Positions 18,283-27,422 of a DNA stretch of 39,084 bases are shown piece by piece (position 1 is the stretch's first letter; each line of letters starts with the position of its first letter). The translations under genes were made by a program, and so were the position numbers. The notes below the pieces were generated by a model. That model was not told where the DNA came from and did not search any database. It saw only the letters and a program-made list of their open reading frames with translations. Origin of the DNA: Acidobacteriota bacterium (GTDB lineage Bacteria > Acidobacteriota > Terriglobia > Versatilivoradales > Versatilivoraceae); NCBI GenBank assembly GCA_022826755.1, contig JAJDUG010000042.1, positions 1 through 39,084 of the forward strand, in the 5' to 3' direction.

Positions 18283-21085
18283 CCTCAATGGCCACGCGGG
18301 TCAGGTAAGGTGTAGCATATCCGCGCCCCGCTCTCAGGGTCGCCCGGTACTGCAGCCAGCGGTCTCCCTTCCCGAGGGTGAACTCACCGCCAGGTCCGAG
18401 TTCCCGCCACCCCGCCTCCGCCAGCCCGTCCGAGGTTGCGGCCGTACGCACTCCGAAGCTCACCTCCGAACCCAGGGGAGTATCCGCCTGGAAGGAAAGA
18501 ACCAGCTTGCGGGAACGCGGGGTCACCTCAATCGGAGCCGACAGGTAGGATTCCGCGGCCTTGCGGCTGGACAGGTTTCCAATGTCGACGTTTTGCATGA
18601 AGTGCGGTCCGTGGGCCGGCAGATAGCTGCGGTTGCGGGTGTGGTAGCCCCGGGGAGACCCCCAGTAGACGAAGCTCTCGTTGCTGTGATTGTCTTCCTT
18701 GTAGGTGGTCTTGTGGTTGAAGACCAGCAAGTCCGGGTGTCCGTCTTCGTCGAAATCCGCGGCCAGCAGTCCCGAAGCGCTTTCCGCCGGCAGATCCGTC
18801 CGTCTCCCGGAAGAAAACCGGCCGGCGCCATCGTTCCAGAAGAGGTAGACGGGCAAATTGCGCCGGTCGCGGGAAGCGTACTGCGAAACGGCAATATCCA
18901 GGTCGCCGTCGCGGTCGAGGTCGGCCACGGCCAGATCGAAAGCGCCCGAGGTGGGAAACTCGAAGCGGTGGGTTCGCGCAAATCCATCCGGCCCTCCCGG
19001 GTAGATGCGGATCCAGGAATCGTTGCGGTCCAGGGAGTTGTAGGACCGGGTGAGCATCATATCCAGCCAACCGTCCCCGTCCAGATCGGCAAACTCGCTG
19101 TTGGCGACATAAGCCGCCTCCACCCAGGCCGACCGGTCCAGCGAGAAGCCCCGGGCGCCTCCCAACAATACCCGGCTCCTGTCGCCCTGCACGTCGGCCA
19201 CCAGCACATCCAGCCAGCCATCCCGGTTGAAGTCCACCAGCCGGCAGTTCTGGCTGGCCTTGGCCACGCCTTCAACCCGTTGAGGGTTGGTGGAATCCCC
19301 CGAGGCCGAGCCCCAGGCAATGGCAAGGGAATCGAAGTCGCAAGCCAGCGCATCCAGGAACCCGTCGCGATTGAGATCGGCCACCGACCAGGATCCCACC
19401 TCCTGCGCGGGAACATCCAGCCGGTCCTCCAGGACCGGGCCGGAGGGACCGCCGCGGTAGATGTAGCTGGCCCCCGCTTCCCCGCTGTAGTGGCGGCCGG
19501 AATTGGCCACCAGCAGCTCGGCGTGATCGTCGTCATCCAGATCCGCCATCAGGGTGGCCATCCCCATCACGCAAGGATAGGCCGTCATGGCGGCGGGGCT
19601 GTAGCCGCGGTGGGCTCGGCCCCAGTAGACGTAGATCTCTTCACCCTTTCCGCCCTGGATGCCGCTGCCCGAGTTTCCGAAGAGGAGGTCCAGCCGCCCG
19701 TCCCGGTCAATGTCTCCGGCGGCAACGGCCGTGGCGCCGAAGGTCTGGAGATCGGCGCGGCTTTCCGGACCGTAGCCCCAGGGTTCTCCCCAGTAGACGT
19801 AGGAGGCCACATCCAGATCCCCGTGGGTTCCCTGCCGCTGGTTGGCAAAGGCGATGTCGGGCCGGCCGTCGCCGTTGAGATCGGCCACCGCCACGTCGGT
19901 GGCCTGCAGGGTCGGCAACCACAGGGCCTCATCGGTCGACCAGCCTGACTTCCCCCACAAGACGGCGGAGCGGTCGCCGCTTGCCACCACCAGGTCGGTG
20001 TGTCGATCCAGATCCAGATCGGCCAGGACGGCACGGGCGCCTCCCAAGGCCAGGGTCTTCTTCTCCACCAGCCCTGCCGATTCCCAGGCAAACAGCCTCA
20101 GTCGCTTCCCGGACAGGGCCAGCACCACCCTGCCCAAACCCTCGACATCCCCCACGCGCACCGACCGCAGGTCGGGGACCGGAAGCTTGACCACGCCCTT
20201 CAGATCCGGTCCTTGGGGTGAGCCCGGATAGAGCCGCAGCCCGCCCCGGCCTTGCTCCGAGGTGGCGAAGATCAAGTCCGGATGGCCGTCACCGTTCAGA
20301 TCGCCCAAGGCGCAGCCAACGGCGGAACGCGTCGGCAGCACGCTCCGGTGATGGGTCCCATAGCGGTCGCTCGAACCCCAGTATATGTAGGATCCCTGGC
20401 CGGTCTTCGGAGGCTTTGTGCTGCCGGAATTGGCAAAAACGATATCGGTGTAGCCGTCCCGATTCAGGTCGCCGACCGCCAGATCCCGTGCGCCGACCGT
20501 CGGCAGTTCCACCCGCCTCCGCGGCCGATACCCCGTAGACCCACCCCAGTAGATCAGGCTGTCGGTCGAGACGGTGTCTCCGGCTCCAGAGGAAGCAAAG
20601 AGTATATCCGTCCAGCCGTCCCGGTCCACATCGTGAAACCGGACCGCACCGGGACGCTCGACCGGGAAGCGGACCACCCAGTCGCGGCTGTTCTCTTCCT
20701 GGAGCCACAGGTCGTAGAGCGCAATGGAACGGTGGACGGGAGAGATGGCTGAACGAAATCCCCGCCCCGTCTGCAGGTATCCCAGCGCATCCACCCCACC
20801 CACCATCACGTTATGAGTGTTGCTGAAGACAAACTCGTAGAAACCATCGTTGTTGAGGTCCCACCGGTGAATGAGCTGGATGCGTCCGCCTCGCGAGACG
20901 TAGATGTTTTGGCCGGCATGCTCGAATTCGCCCCTGGAGAAGGTCTCGAATCCCTGGTGGACAACCCTGAAGCTGCCGTCGCCGGCCACGTCTCTGTCAC
21001 CGGACTCTTCCGCGCCCCCTGACATGCCCCGTGGACAAAGCGCCAGCAACAAGACCAGGCTCAGCAACACAGATGGCTTCATCAT
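18263..21085 (-). CDS. Secreted FG-GAP/VCBS repeat protein
   Basis: The 940-residue product begins with a signal peptide (MMKPSVLLSLVLLLALCPRG). It then contains a long array of FG-GAP/VCBS repeats, recognised by many copies of DLNRDGxxDIVFANSG and DxDRDGDLDIA. These are calcium-binding loops of a beta-propeller. Each blade typically also carries a YWGxxxGY segment. A C-terminal beta-sandwich-like region follows from about residue 820. The start ATG 21085 is chosen because GAGGGA lies six bases upstream and the signal peptide begins there; the open frame further upstream is unconserved. Such propellers usually bind ligands or partners at the cell surface. The exact role is unknown. The 3' end runs into a minisatellite. 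Confidence 0.9.
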   Translation of the reverse strand: MMKPSVLLSLVLLLALCPRGMSGGAEESGDRDVAGDGSFRVVHQGFETFSRGEFEHAGQNIYVSRGGRIQLIHRWDLNNDGFYEFVFSNTHNVMVGGVDALGYLQTGRGFRSAISPVHRSIALYDLWLQEENSRDWVVRFPVERPGAVRFHDVDRDGWTDILFASSGAGDTVSTDSLIYWGGSTGYRPRRRVELPTVGARDLAVGDLNRDGYTDIVFANSGSTKPPKTGQGSYIYWGSSDRYGTHHRSVLPTRSAVGCALGDLNGDGHPDLIFATSEQGRGGLRLYPGSPQGPDLKGVVKLPVPDLRSVRVGDVEGLGRVVLALSGKRLRLFAWESAGLVEKKTLALGGARAVLADLDLDRHTDLVVASGDRSAVLWGKSGWSTDEALWLPTLQATDVAVADLNGDGRPDIAFANQRQGTHGDLDVASYVYWGEPWGYGPESRADLQTFGATAVAAGDIDRDGRLDLLFGNSGSGIQGGKGEEIYVYWGRAHRGYSPAAMTAYPCVMGMATLMADLDDDDHAELLVANSGRHYSGEAGASYIYRGGPSGPVLEDRLDVPAQEVGSWSVADLNRDGFLDALACDFDSLAIAWGSASGDSTNPQRVEGVAKASQNCRLVDFNRDGWLDVLVADVQGDRSRVLLGGARGFSLDRSAWVEAAYVANSEFADLDGDGWLDMMLTRSYNSLDRNDSWIRIYPGGPDGFARTHRFEFPTSGAFDLAVADLDRDGDLDIAVSQYASRDRRNLPVYLFWNDGAGRFSSGRRTDLPAESASGLLAADFDEDGHPDLLVFNHKTTYKEDNHSNESFVYWGSPRGYHTRNRSYLPAHGPHFMQNVDIGNLSSRKAAESYLSAPIEVTPRSRKLVLSFQADTPLGSEVSFGVRTAATSDGLAEAGWRELGPGGEFTLGKGDRWLQYRATLRAGRGYATPYLTRVAIEAVESGE

Positions 21086-21323
21086 GTTTGATCCCTCATG
21101 CTCCGGTTCGATTCGAAACGACGGTTCCCCTACGGATTCCACTGCTCCCGGGACCTTCTCCGGGACAGGCCGACAAAGGCATCCGGCAGCATCCCCCAAA
21201 CATATCGCTCGCCGGAAAGGGTTGTCCACACCCAATTGATTGGTCGGGCCATCTGTTCCGTAGTAGATTATGGGTGCAGTCGGCAATGTCCGTTGTGTGA
21301 CCGACCTCCGACCGAGAGATTCC

Positions 21324-22265
21324 ATGGCCGATACACTCGACATCCATCCTGCTTCTCCCGAGGAGCGATTGCAGTGCTACGAGAATGTCTACGAGTTCTG
21401 GCCAATGGCTCCCTCGCTGGAAGAGCACCTTCGACTCCGATTGGCTTCTCCCAAGCACCAACGGGCTCACTGGTACGCCGGATGCCTCGGCGGAAGGGTG
21501 GTGGCTTCGCTGGGATGCTTCCCCTTGAAATTTCACATCGACGGCCAGGAGGTGGACGGCTTTTCCATCGGATCGGTTCACACCCGTCCCGAATATCGGC
21601 GGCGGGGCTTTGCGGCCGAGGTGATGGATTGGGCCGAGCGCGACCGGATGCGGCAAGGCGCTCGACTCAGTTCCCTCTATTCCGACATCGATCCAGGCTA
21701 TTACGGCAAGCAGGGTTACCTGCGCTGCCCTTCCTGGAACGCTTGGGCGGCAACCGATCCAGTTTCCTTCGGAACCGGGGACCGCTCCTGGGCCTTGCAG
21801 CTATTCTCAGCCTCCCGTGCCCTGCCGGAGCTTCAAGAAGCCTACCGTGCCTATCACGGAGCTTTCCCTCTGGCCGTGGCGCGCTCGCTCGGCTACTGGA
21901 AATACACCTTGCAGAAGCAACCTGGGGACGAATTCTATTGGCTGAAGGACCCGGAATCGCAGACGCAGGGATACGTGCGGGTCACCGAGATGGACAGGGC
22001 CTGGCAGATCAGCGACTTCGCAGTCAGACAGGAACGGTCCGACTCCCTGCGCCGGCTGTTCGGGCTGGTCATCGACCTGGCTAAGCGAAAGGGAAAGACC
22101 GGAGTTGGAGGCTGGCTGCCCGACGAACCCGCCATCCGGGCCCTGTTCGACCTTCAAGCCCGAACCGAATCCGTCACCATGGTCAAACCCCTGGACGCCG
22201 GTTTGAAGATCGAGGAGAGGCACCTGGCGACCGCCGACCGATTCTGCAGGATCGACCACGTCTGA
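21324..22265 (+). CDS. GNAT family N-acetyltransferase
   Basis: The 313-residue product has a GNAT domain in its first half. The acetyl-CoA motif lies at about 85-105, with SVHTRPEYRRRGFAAEVMDW (RRRGFA giving the pyrophosphate loop), followed by LYSDIDPGYYGKQGY. The second half, with a separate alpha/beta region and YVRVTEMDRAW near 213, resembles the two-GNAT layout of Eis-like enzymes, but I see no sterol-carrier domain at the end. The start ATG 21324 has GAGAG upstream. It diverges from the FG-GAP gene and converges with the aldo/keto reductase gene ten bases away. The acceptor substrate is unknown. Confidence 0.87.
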   Translation: MADTLDIHPASPEERLQCYENVYEFWPMAPSLEEHLRLRLASPKHQRAHWYAGCLGGRVVASLGCFPLKFHIDGQEVDGFSIGSVHTRPEYRRRGFAAEVMDWAERDRMRQGARLSSLYSDIDPGYYGKQGYLRCPSWNAWAATDPVSFGTGDRSWALQLFSASRALPELQEAYRAYHGAFPLAVARSLGYWKYTLQKQPGDEFYWLKDPESQTQGYVRVTEMDRAWQISDFAVRQERSDSLRRLFGLVIDLAKRKGKTGVGGWLPDEPAIRALFDLQARTESVTMVKPLDAGLKIEERHLATADRFCRIDHV

Positions 22266-22275
22266 CCCGGACGAC

Positions 22276-23253
22276 TCATCCCCCCAGATAGGGCGGACGC
22301 GCGGCCATTCCGGCGCGGACCTCCACGTCCCTCTTCCAGTCCTCCAGGCCCGGGCCCTTGATGCCCTGAGCCCGGCGGCGCAGGGATGCCATCTGTTCCG
22401 GCGAATAGGGGCTGAATTCCCGGGCAATGCGCACGTCGTCCTCCAACTGCCCCAGGGTGGTGCAACCTACCGTGGTGCAGTGGATCGGAAGACTCAGGAC
22501 GTAGTTGAGACACTCCCCGGCGCTGAAGGACTGCAGAAGCTTGGCGTTGGCGAAATTCTTCATCCCCTGTATGCCCAGATTCTGTTCGATGGCCAGGGGC
22601 AACACGTGCTTCTCGAAGCTGAGATAGGCAGGATCGGCGATGTGCAGCGGCATCAGGATGGTGTCGAATCCCTGATAGGCTTTGAGCATGGCCACGTGGA
22701 CATGCGGGTCCCGGTGACCGGTGAAGCCGATGAATCGGCACTTGCCGGCTTTCCTGGCGGCTTCGAACGCCTCCATGGCTCCACCCGGCCCCAGAATCTG
22801 GTCGATCTCCTCTGTCTCGGACACCGAGTGGATCTGCCACAGGTCCACGTAGTCGGTCCGGAGGCGTTTCAAGGAAAGGTCCAGTTCGGCTTCGGCTTCC
22901 CGGCGAGTCCGCTTCACTGACTTGGTGGTAATGAAGACCTGCCGGCGGAACTCGGGTAGCACCTCCCCGTAGATTTCCTCGGAATGGCCGTTCCAGTAGC
23001 TGTGGGCGGTATCGAAGTAATTGATCCCCAGGTCCACGGCTCTGCGGGTCACGGCGATGGCCTCCCGGTCGCTGATCAGGGGAAAGCGTCCCCCTGCCTG
23101 TCCGACCACCGTCAGCTTTTCCCCCGTCTTGCCGAAGACGCGCTTGGGAATATCACCGGGTTTCACTTGCCGGGATCCGGCCCGGGCCGACCGCTGCCCC
23201 AGCCCTGCCAGCGTCCCCCCTAACAGACCCGCCACAAAGGTTCTACGCTTCAT
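22276..23253 (-). CDS. Aldo/keto reductase with Tat signal
   Basis: This NADPH-type oxidoreductase has the (beta/alpha)8 fold. The expected catalytic tetrad is visible at Asp81, Tyr86, Lys111 and His142 (DTAHSYW, ITTKS, QIHS). The N-terminus MKRRTFVAGLLGGTLAGLG carries a twin-arginine motif followed by a hydrophobic stretch and an ARA cleavage-like end. This suggests export of the folded, cofactor-loaded enzyme to the periplasm. The start ATG 23253 has GGAGG six bases upstream; the open frame further upstream is not conserved. The protein has 325 residues. Its substrate cannot be told. Tat-exported aldo/keto reductases are not the common form of the family. Confidence 0.9.
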   Translation of the reverse strand: MKRRTFVAGLLGGTLAGLGQRSARAGSRQVKPGDIPKRVFGKTGEKLTVVGQAGGRFPLISDREAIAVTRRAVDLGINYFDTAHSYWNGHSEEIYGEVLPEFRRQVFITTKSVKRTRREAEAELDLSLKRLRTDYVDLWQIHSVSETEEIDQILGPGGAMEAFEAARKAGKCRFIGFTGHRDPHVHVAMLKAYQGFDTILMPLHIADPAYLSFEKHVLPLAIEQNLGIQGMKNFANAKLLQSFSAGECLNYVLSLPIHCTTVGCTTLGQLEDDVRIAREFSPYSPEQMASLRRRAQGIKGPGLEDWKRDVEVRAGMAARPPYLGG

Positions 23254-23461
23254 CCTCGACCTCCGCTTCACCGCCTCGTGGAGCCCCGCCTGGATGCCGG
23301 TCCGACAGCCCTGCAGACCCCGCGGACGGGCAGGCAGATCCCCCACCAATCTCAAGCTGCATGCATGGGTTGGATTATAATACCGAATCATCCTCCAGGT
23401 CACCGCCTGGGGAGAGTTTTTGCTGTCTCCGCTCCCGGTGGGCTCTCATTCCCGAAACAAC

Positions 23462-24436
23462 ATGGCGGATCGTTCACCCAGCCCCTCCATCACCGACACC
23501 ATCGGCAACACGCCCCTGGTCGAGCTCAAGCGCGCGGTTCGCATCCTGGGGCTTCGGGGACGCCTGCTGGCCAAGCTGGAATACTTCAACCCGGGATTCA
23601 GCAAGAAGGATCGGATTGCGCTGGAGATGATACGAGAGGCTCGGCGGGACGGCTCGCTACGTCCGGGCCAGACGGTGGTGGAGCTCACCAGCGGAAACAC
23701 CGGTACCGGCCTGGCCATCGTGTGCCGGGCGCTGGGACATCCCTTTGTTGCGGTCATGTCGCGTGGCAACACCCCGGAGCGAGCGCGGATGATGCGGGCC
23801 TTGGGCGCGGAGGTGGTGCTGGTGGACCAGGCTCCGGGATCTCCCCCCAACCAGGTCTCGGGGAAGGACCTGGCCCTGGTGGACCAGAGAACCGGCCAAC
23901 TGGTCCGGGAGCGCCGGGCCTTCCGCGCCAACCAATTCGAGCTGGCAGCCAACGCCCTGGCTCACGAACGCTTCACCGGTCCTGAACTTTGGAAACAGTC
24001 CGGTGGCTGCATCGACGTGTTTGTGGATTTTGTGGGGTCCGGCGGATCCTTTAGTGGTGTGACCCGTTACCTGAGAGGACGAAACGCCGAGATTCGCGCC
24101 TACATCGTGGAGCCCGCAGGAGCCGCGGTGCTGGCCGGGAAACCGGTCGAGCGTTCCAACCACCAGCTTCAGGGCGGCGGATACAGTCTTCCCGATCTTC
24201 CGCTGGCGGATCGAAGCCTGGTGAGCGGTTACCTTCAGGTCACCGATGATGAGGCTGTTGCAGCCTCCAGGTTGCTGGCTGCAGAGGAAGGGATTTTCGG
24301 AGGCTTTTCGTCGGGGGCCAACCTGGCCGCAGCCATCCAACTGCTTCGAAAGCAGGAGCAAGAGGCCACCATCGCGTTCCTGGTCTGCGACAGCGGCTTG
24401 AAATACCTGAGCACTCCCCTTTACCCCGCCGTGTAA
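23462..24436 (+). CDS. Cysteine synthase family PLP enzyme
   Basis: The 324-residue product is a fold-type II PLP enzyme. It has ITDTIGNTPLVEL at 10-22, the cofactor lysine Lys49 in NPGFSKKDR, the substrate loop TSGNTG at 76-81 and the phosphate-binding GSGGSFSG loop near 196-203. An insertion around 120-150 (PNQVSGKDLALVDQ) marks a subfamily distinct from classic CysK. It may make cysteine from an activated serine or form a related beta-substituted amino acid. Start ATG 23462 matches the family start. It is divergent from the aldo/keto reductase gene and converges with the ferredoxin pair. Confidence 0.88.
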   Translation: MADRSPSPSITDTIGNTPLVELKRAVRILGLRGRLLAKLEYFNPGFSKKDRIALEMIREARRDGSLRPGQTVVELTSGNTGTGLAIVCRALGHPFVAVMSRGNTPERARMMRALGAEVVLVDQAPGSPPNQVSGKDLALVDQRTGQLVRERRAFRANQFELAANALAHERFTGPELWKQSGGCIDVFVDFVGSGGSFSGVTRYLRGRNAEIRAYIVEPAGAAVLAGKPVERSNHQLQGGGYSLPDLPLADRSLVSGYLQVTDDEAVAASRLLAAEEGIFGGFSSGANLAAAIQLLRKQEQEATIAFLVCDSGLKYLSTPLYPAV

Positions 24437-24452
24437 CCCCTTGAGGGTCAGC

Positions 24453-24713
24453 TTACTTCTGGTACCACTCGGCGTTGATCTCCAGGTACTCGGCCCACTG
24501 TTCGGGAAGGTCGTCTTCGGCGAAAATCGCCTCCACCGGACAGGCCGGGACGCAGGCGTTGCAATCGATACACTCGTCCGGATCGATGTAAAGCTGCTGC
24601 GCACCCTCAAACTCATCCTCGTCGGTCTTGGGGTGAATGCAGTCCACCGGACAGACGTCCACACAAGCTGTATCCTTGGTTCCGATGCAGGGCTCGGCAA
24701 TCACGTAAGCCAT
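24453..24713 (-). CDS. Seven-iron type ferredoxin, copy 1
   Basis: This 86-residue electron carrier has cysteines at 9, 17, 21, 25, 48, 51, 54 and 58. By analogy with seven-iron ferredoxins, Cys9, 17 and 58 bind a 3Fe-4S cluster and Cys21, 48, 51 and 54 bind a 4Fe-4S cluster. The second cysteine of the usual first CxxC is missing (CIGTKDTAC), as in the CIGTKD branch of the family. The start ATG 24713 has a strong AAGGAGG. It is the downstream member of a tandem pair that differs at only 13 of 86 positions. The redox partner is unknown. Confidence 0.92.
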   Translation of the reverse strand: MAYVIAEPCIGTKDTACVDVCPVDCIHPKTDEDEFEGAQQLYIDPDECIDCNACVPACPVEAIFAEDDLPEQWAEYLEINAEWYQK

Positions 24714-24803
24714 GATCGATTTCCTCCTTCCTTGAGCTCTAGGAGCATGAGGTTAAACGTTGGAGGGGTAACCCGTCCCCATCCCTTCAGCAAGCTAAAC
24801 CGC

Positions 24804-25064
24804 TCACTTCTGGTACCAGTTGGCGTTGATCTCCAAATACTCGCTCCACTGGTCCGGAAGGTCCTCTTCGGCGAAAATGGCTTCCACCGGACAGGCGGGA
24901 ACACAGGCCCCGCAGTCGATGCATTCGTCCGGATCGATATAGAGCTGCTCGGCCTCGTCGAAGCCATCCTCGTCGGATTTGGGATGAATGCAGTCCACCG
25001 GACAGACATCCACACAGGCGGTGTCCTTGGTTCCGATGCAGGGCTCGGTGATGATGTAGGTCAT
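24804..25064 (-). CDS. Seven-iron type ferredoxin, copy 2
   Basis: This copy has 86 residues with the same cysteine positions as copy 1 (9, 17, 21, 25, 48, 51, 54, 58) and the same C-terminal tail ending in WYQK. The two differ mainly in acidic surface residues, so they may have split partners or expression while keeping the clusters. The start ATG 25064 has GAGGAG seven bases upstream. It is transcribed first; a 90-base spacer separates the two genes, and they probably share the promoter at 25146-25174. Confidence 0.92.
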   Translation of the reverse strand: MTYIITEPCIGTKDTACVDVCPVDCIHPKSDEDGFDEAEQLYIDPDECIDCGACVPACPVEAIFAEEDLPDQWSEYLEINANWYQK

Positions 25065-25381
25065 GCAAAACTCCTCAAAACAAATGATGCCTTCAGGAAC
25101 ATTTCAGCAAACCGCTCTTCCGGCCCCGGGCAGCTACTGTCTTAAGGTATCCGCCAGGAAAGCACTCCTGTCAACCAAAAATTAGGCGCCAGGCGGGAAG
25201 GGCGATTTCCTGCAGCCGGCAACACCGGCAAACAGCAGAAAAATAGTAACATGGGAGGCAATCCCAATCAATCTCATCTTGGGGGTCCGACAAGGATTTT
25301 GCTTCCCCTGTCACATCCGCGTCAACTGCTGATTCCGATCATCGGAGACAGCAGAGGAACGACCATTCACCCTTCGATGTC
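25065..25381. other. Intergenic region and junction before the truncated membrane gene
   Basis: No complete gene is supported. The left part would be the promoter region of the ferredoxin pair. In the frame of the downstream membrane-nuclease gene the sequence is open from 25250. Family-like residues (FDVVPGLFLGVP) begin only near 25370, and what precedes them is polar and unlike the family's N-terminal membrane segment. I infer a recombination or deletion junction near 25360. Confidence 0.5.
25146..25174 (-). promoter_or_regulatory. Possible promoter of the ferredoxin pair
   Basis: On the minus strand a perfect TTGACA (25169-25174) is followed after 17 bases by GATACC (25146-25151), a weak -10. 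The start of the first ferredoxin gene is about 80 bases downstream. The exact -35 and spacing make it plausible; the poor -10 keeps it uncertain. Confidence 0.35.
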
Positions 25382-27265
25382 GTGCCGGGACTGTTTCTCG
25401 GCGTTCCCGGCGATGAGACGTTTGCGCTGCTGCCGGGGCACGAGCTCGTCAAGCAGGGCCAAGGGAACCTGGCGATTCGCCTTTCGGTTGCGGGCAGCGC
25501 CGCCGGTCTCATCATCGGCGTGGCCACCATTGTCGCCCTGCTGGCGTTCGGCAACGCGATCGGCGCCATGGAGGATATCATCGGTCCCTGGATGTTCTGG
25601 ATCCTGCTGACTGTCTCGGTGCTGCTGATCGCCACCGATTCACCCCGCGGCTGGTCGCTGGCGGTCTTCCTGTCCAGCGGGCTGCTCGGGCTGATGGTTT
25701 TCGGAACGCCGCTTGTCGCCGGCGGACTGGACGCACCGATCAATACCCTGTTTCCGGCCTTGGCCGAACTGTTCGGCATGGCGGGCCTGCTGTTCGCCAT
25801 CGCGACTACCGGCCCGCTTGGGAAGCGTCCACCGCCTGCCGAGTCTCCCGATCCGGACATCGCCGCCGTTGCCGGGCCCAGCCTCCGGGGCGGGTTCGCC
25901 GGCCTGGTGGTTGGCCTGCTGCCCGGACTCGGCGCCGCTAATGCCGCCACCTTGCTGCTACTGCTGGAACGGTGGTTCGGGCGGCGCGTGAGTCGTAACC
26001 ATCAGCGCCGCGCCTTTCTGGTAACCACGTCATCGCTCAATACGGCAGAGGCGTTGTTCGCGATCGCGGCGCTGTACCTGATAGGCCGGAGTCGCAGCGG
26101 CGCCTCCATCGCAGTGGAGCAGATCCTGGGCGGCATTGTCGTGCAGACCGACCTGCTCCTGATTGCGTTCTTCATGTTTCTCGGCGGCGTGATCGCGGCG
26201 GCCTTGCTGTGGATGACGGGAAGGTCGGTTGCCTCATGGATCAGCGCGGTTGACGAGATCGGCCTCAACTGGGGCGTGGTTGCCTTTCTGTCCGCGATTA
26301 CGCTGCTGTTGCTGGGTCTTGGCGGTCTGGTGATACTGGTATGCGCGACCGCCGTCGGGCTGGTGCCCCTGCTGTTCAACGTACGCCGGGCGCAATTGAT
26401 GGGCTTCTTCCTGGTCCCTACCATTCTCTTCTATTCCGGCCGGCAGGGGCACATCGTCGACTGGCTGTTGCTGCAACAGCGAACCGCGCCCTTGCTGCCT
26501 TCGGTCACACTCTCCGACATCGCACTGGCAGTGCTGGCGGCGGCTGCCGTGGCCCTGGCGGCCTATTACCTGGCACGCAGGATCGTGGCCGTGATTCGGA
26601 AGCGCGACTGGACGGCATGCGAGATCTCGAAGCCGGGCAAGCTGGTGGGCTACGCCACCGGCGGTGCGGCGGCGGTGATCCTGCTGATTGCGCTCTTCGG
26701 TCGGGCCTATCCGGACGACGAGATCGCGGCGGATCGGATCCCGGATCCCACGGAATGGGCGGAGGGACGCATAGCCCGAGTGATTGACGGCGACACGGCC
26801 GACATCGCCAGTGGGTGCCGCCGGTTCCGTGTACGGTTCAGCGGCGTGGACGCGCCGGAACTGGGCAGCGCTGCCGGCGAGCGCGCTCGCGCATGGGCGC
26901 GATCGACCTTCGAGAATCGGGCCGTCAGTTGGAGAGCGGTCGGCGTAGACGTCTACGGCCGCTTCCTGGGAGTGCTCCAACTCCCGGACGGCACCTCAGT
27001 CAACCAGGAAATAATTCGCCAGGGTTACGCTCGGCCCTACGTCGCACCGTCGCGGGCGGGTCGAGCCCGGTCCCGAAGCGTGGCTGAACGCCCTGCCCCG
27101 CCCGGGCCCGAGCCGACTGCTGAACCGCTTCCATGGGACGATAACGGCAATGGCCGCATTTCCTGCGCCGAGGCACGCTCGCACGGCATCGCCCCGGTAC
27201 GGCGCGGCCATCCCGCCTACGGCTACATGAGGGACGGCGACGGCGACGGGATCGTCTGCGAGTAG
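25382..27265 (+). CDS. TctA-like membrane domain fused to thermonuclease and excalibur domains (5'-truncated?)
   Basis: The first 440 or so residues are about ten membrane helices with the signatures of the archaeal-type TctA (tricarboxylate transporter permease) family: GVPGDETFALLPGHELVKQG, GLLPGLGAANAAT, SLNTAEALFAIAALYLIGRSRSGA and FNVRRAQLMGFFLVPTILF. A staphylococcal-nuclease domain follows at about 460-565, with the catalytic trio intact (Arg485, Glu493, Arg527) and the IDGDT motif. The C-terminus (about 588-627) is an excalibur calcium-binding motif, with Cys595, Cys626 and DGDGDG. The only start, GTG 25382, falls inside a conserved segment, has no ribosome binding site and leaves out roughly the first membrane part of the family. 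It is therefore either a broken gene or a new chimera. Base use is CpG-rich, hinting at transfer. Confidence 0.75.
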   Translation: MPGLFLGVPGDETFALLPGHELVKQGQGNLAIRLSVAGSAAGLIIGVATIVALLAFGNAIGAMEDIIGPWMFWILLTVSVLLIATDSPRGWSLAVFLSSGLLGLMVFGTPLVAGGLDAPINTLFPALAELFGMAGLLFAIATTGPLGKRPPPAESPDPDIAAVAGPSLRGGFAGLVVGLLPGLGAANAATLLLLLERWFGRRVSRNHQRRAFLVTTSSLNTAEALFAIAALYLIGRSRSGASIAVEQILGGIVVQTDLLLIAFFMFLGGVIAAALLWMTGRSVASWISAVDEIGLNWGVVAFLSAITLLLLGLGGLVILVCATAVGLVPLLFNVRRAQLMGFFLVPTILFYSGRQGHIVDWLLLQQRTAPLLPSVTLSDIALAVLAAAAVALAAYYLARRIVAVIRKRDWTACEISKPGKLVGYATGGAAAVILLIALFGRAYPDDEIAADRIPDPTEWAEGRIARVIDGDTADIASGCRRFRVRFSGVDAPELGSAAGERARAWARSTFENRAVSWRAVGVDVYGRFLGVLQLPDGTSVNQEIIRQGYARPYVAPSRAGRARSRSVAERPAPPGPEPTAEPLPWDDNGNGRISCAEARSHGIAPVRRGHPAYGYMRDGDGDGIVCE

Positions 27266-27422
27266 ACCCATGGCCAGGCTGGCGCAGCTTCGTCCGCCGA
27301 AGGGTTTCTGAAGGCTCCGAGAAGTCGACGGCGCCTGCCCGGAAGGAAATGGTCCTGAGAGGACAACGAGGGAAATCGAGGAATGGGAACGGCACCCCGT
27401 GCGCCCTGGTCGGCGCCTCGGT

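Noticed and set aside
25251-25610. Frameshifted N-terminus of the membrane-nuclease gene in another frame
   Set aside because: The translated residues are polar and show no membrane segment or TctA motif, so a simple frameshift does not explain the missing 5' part.
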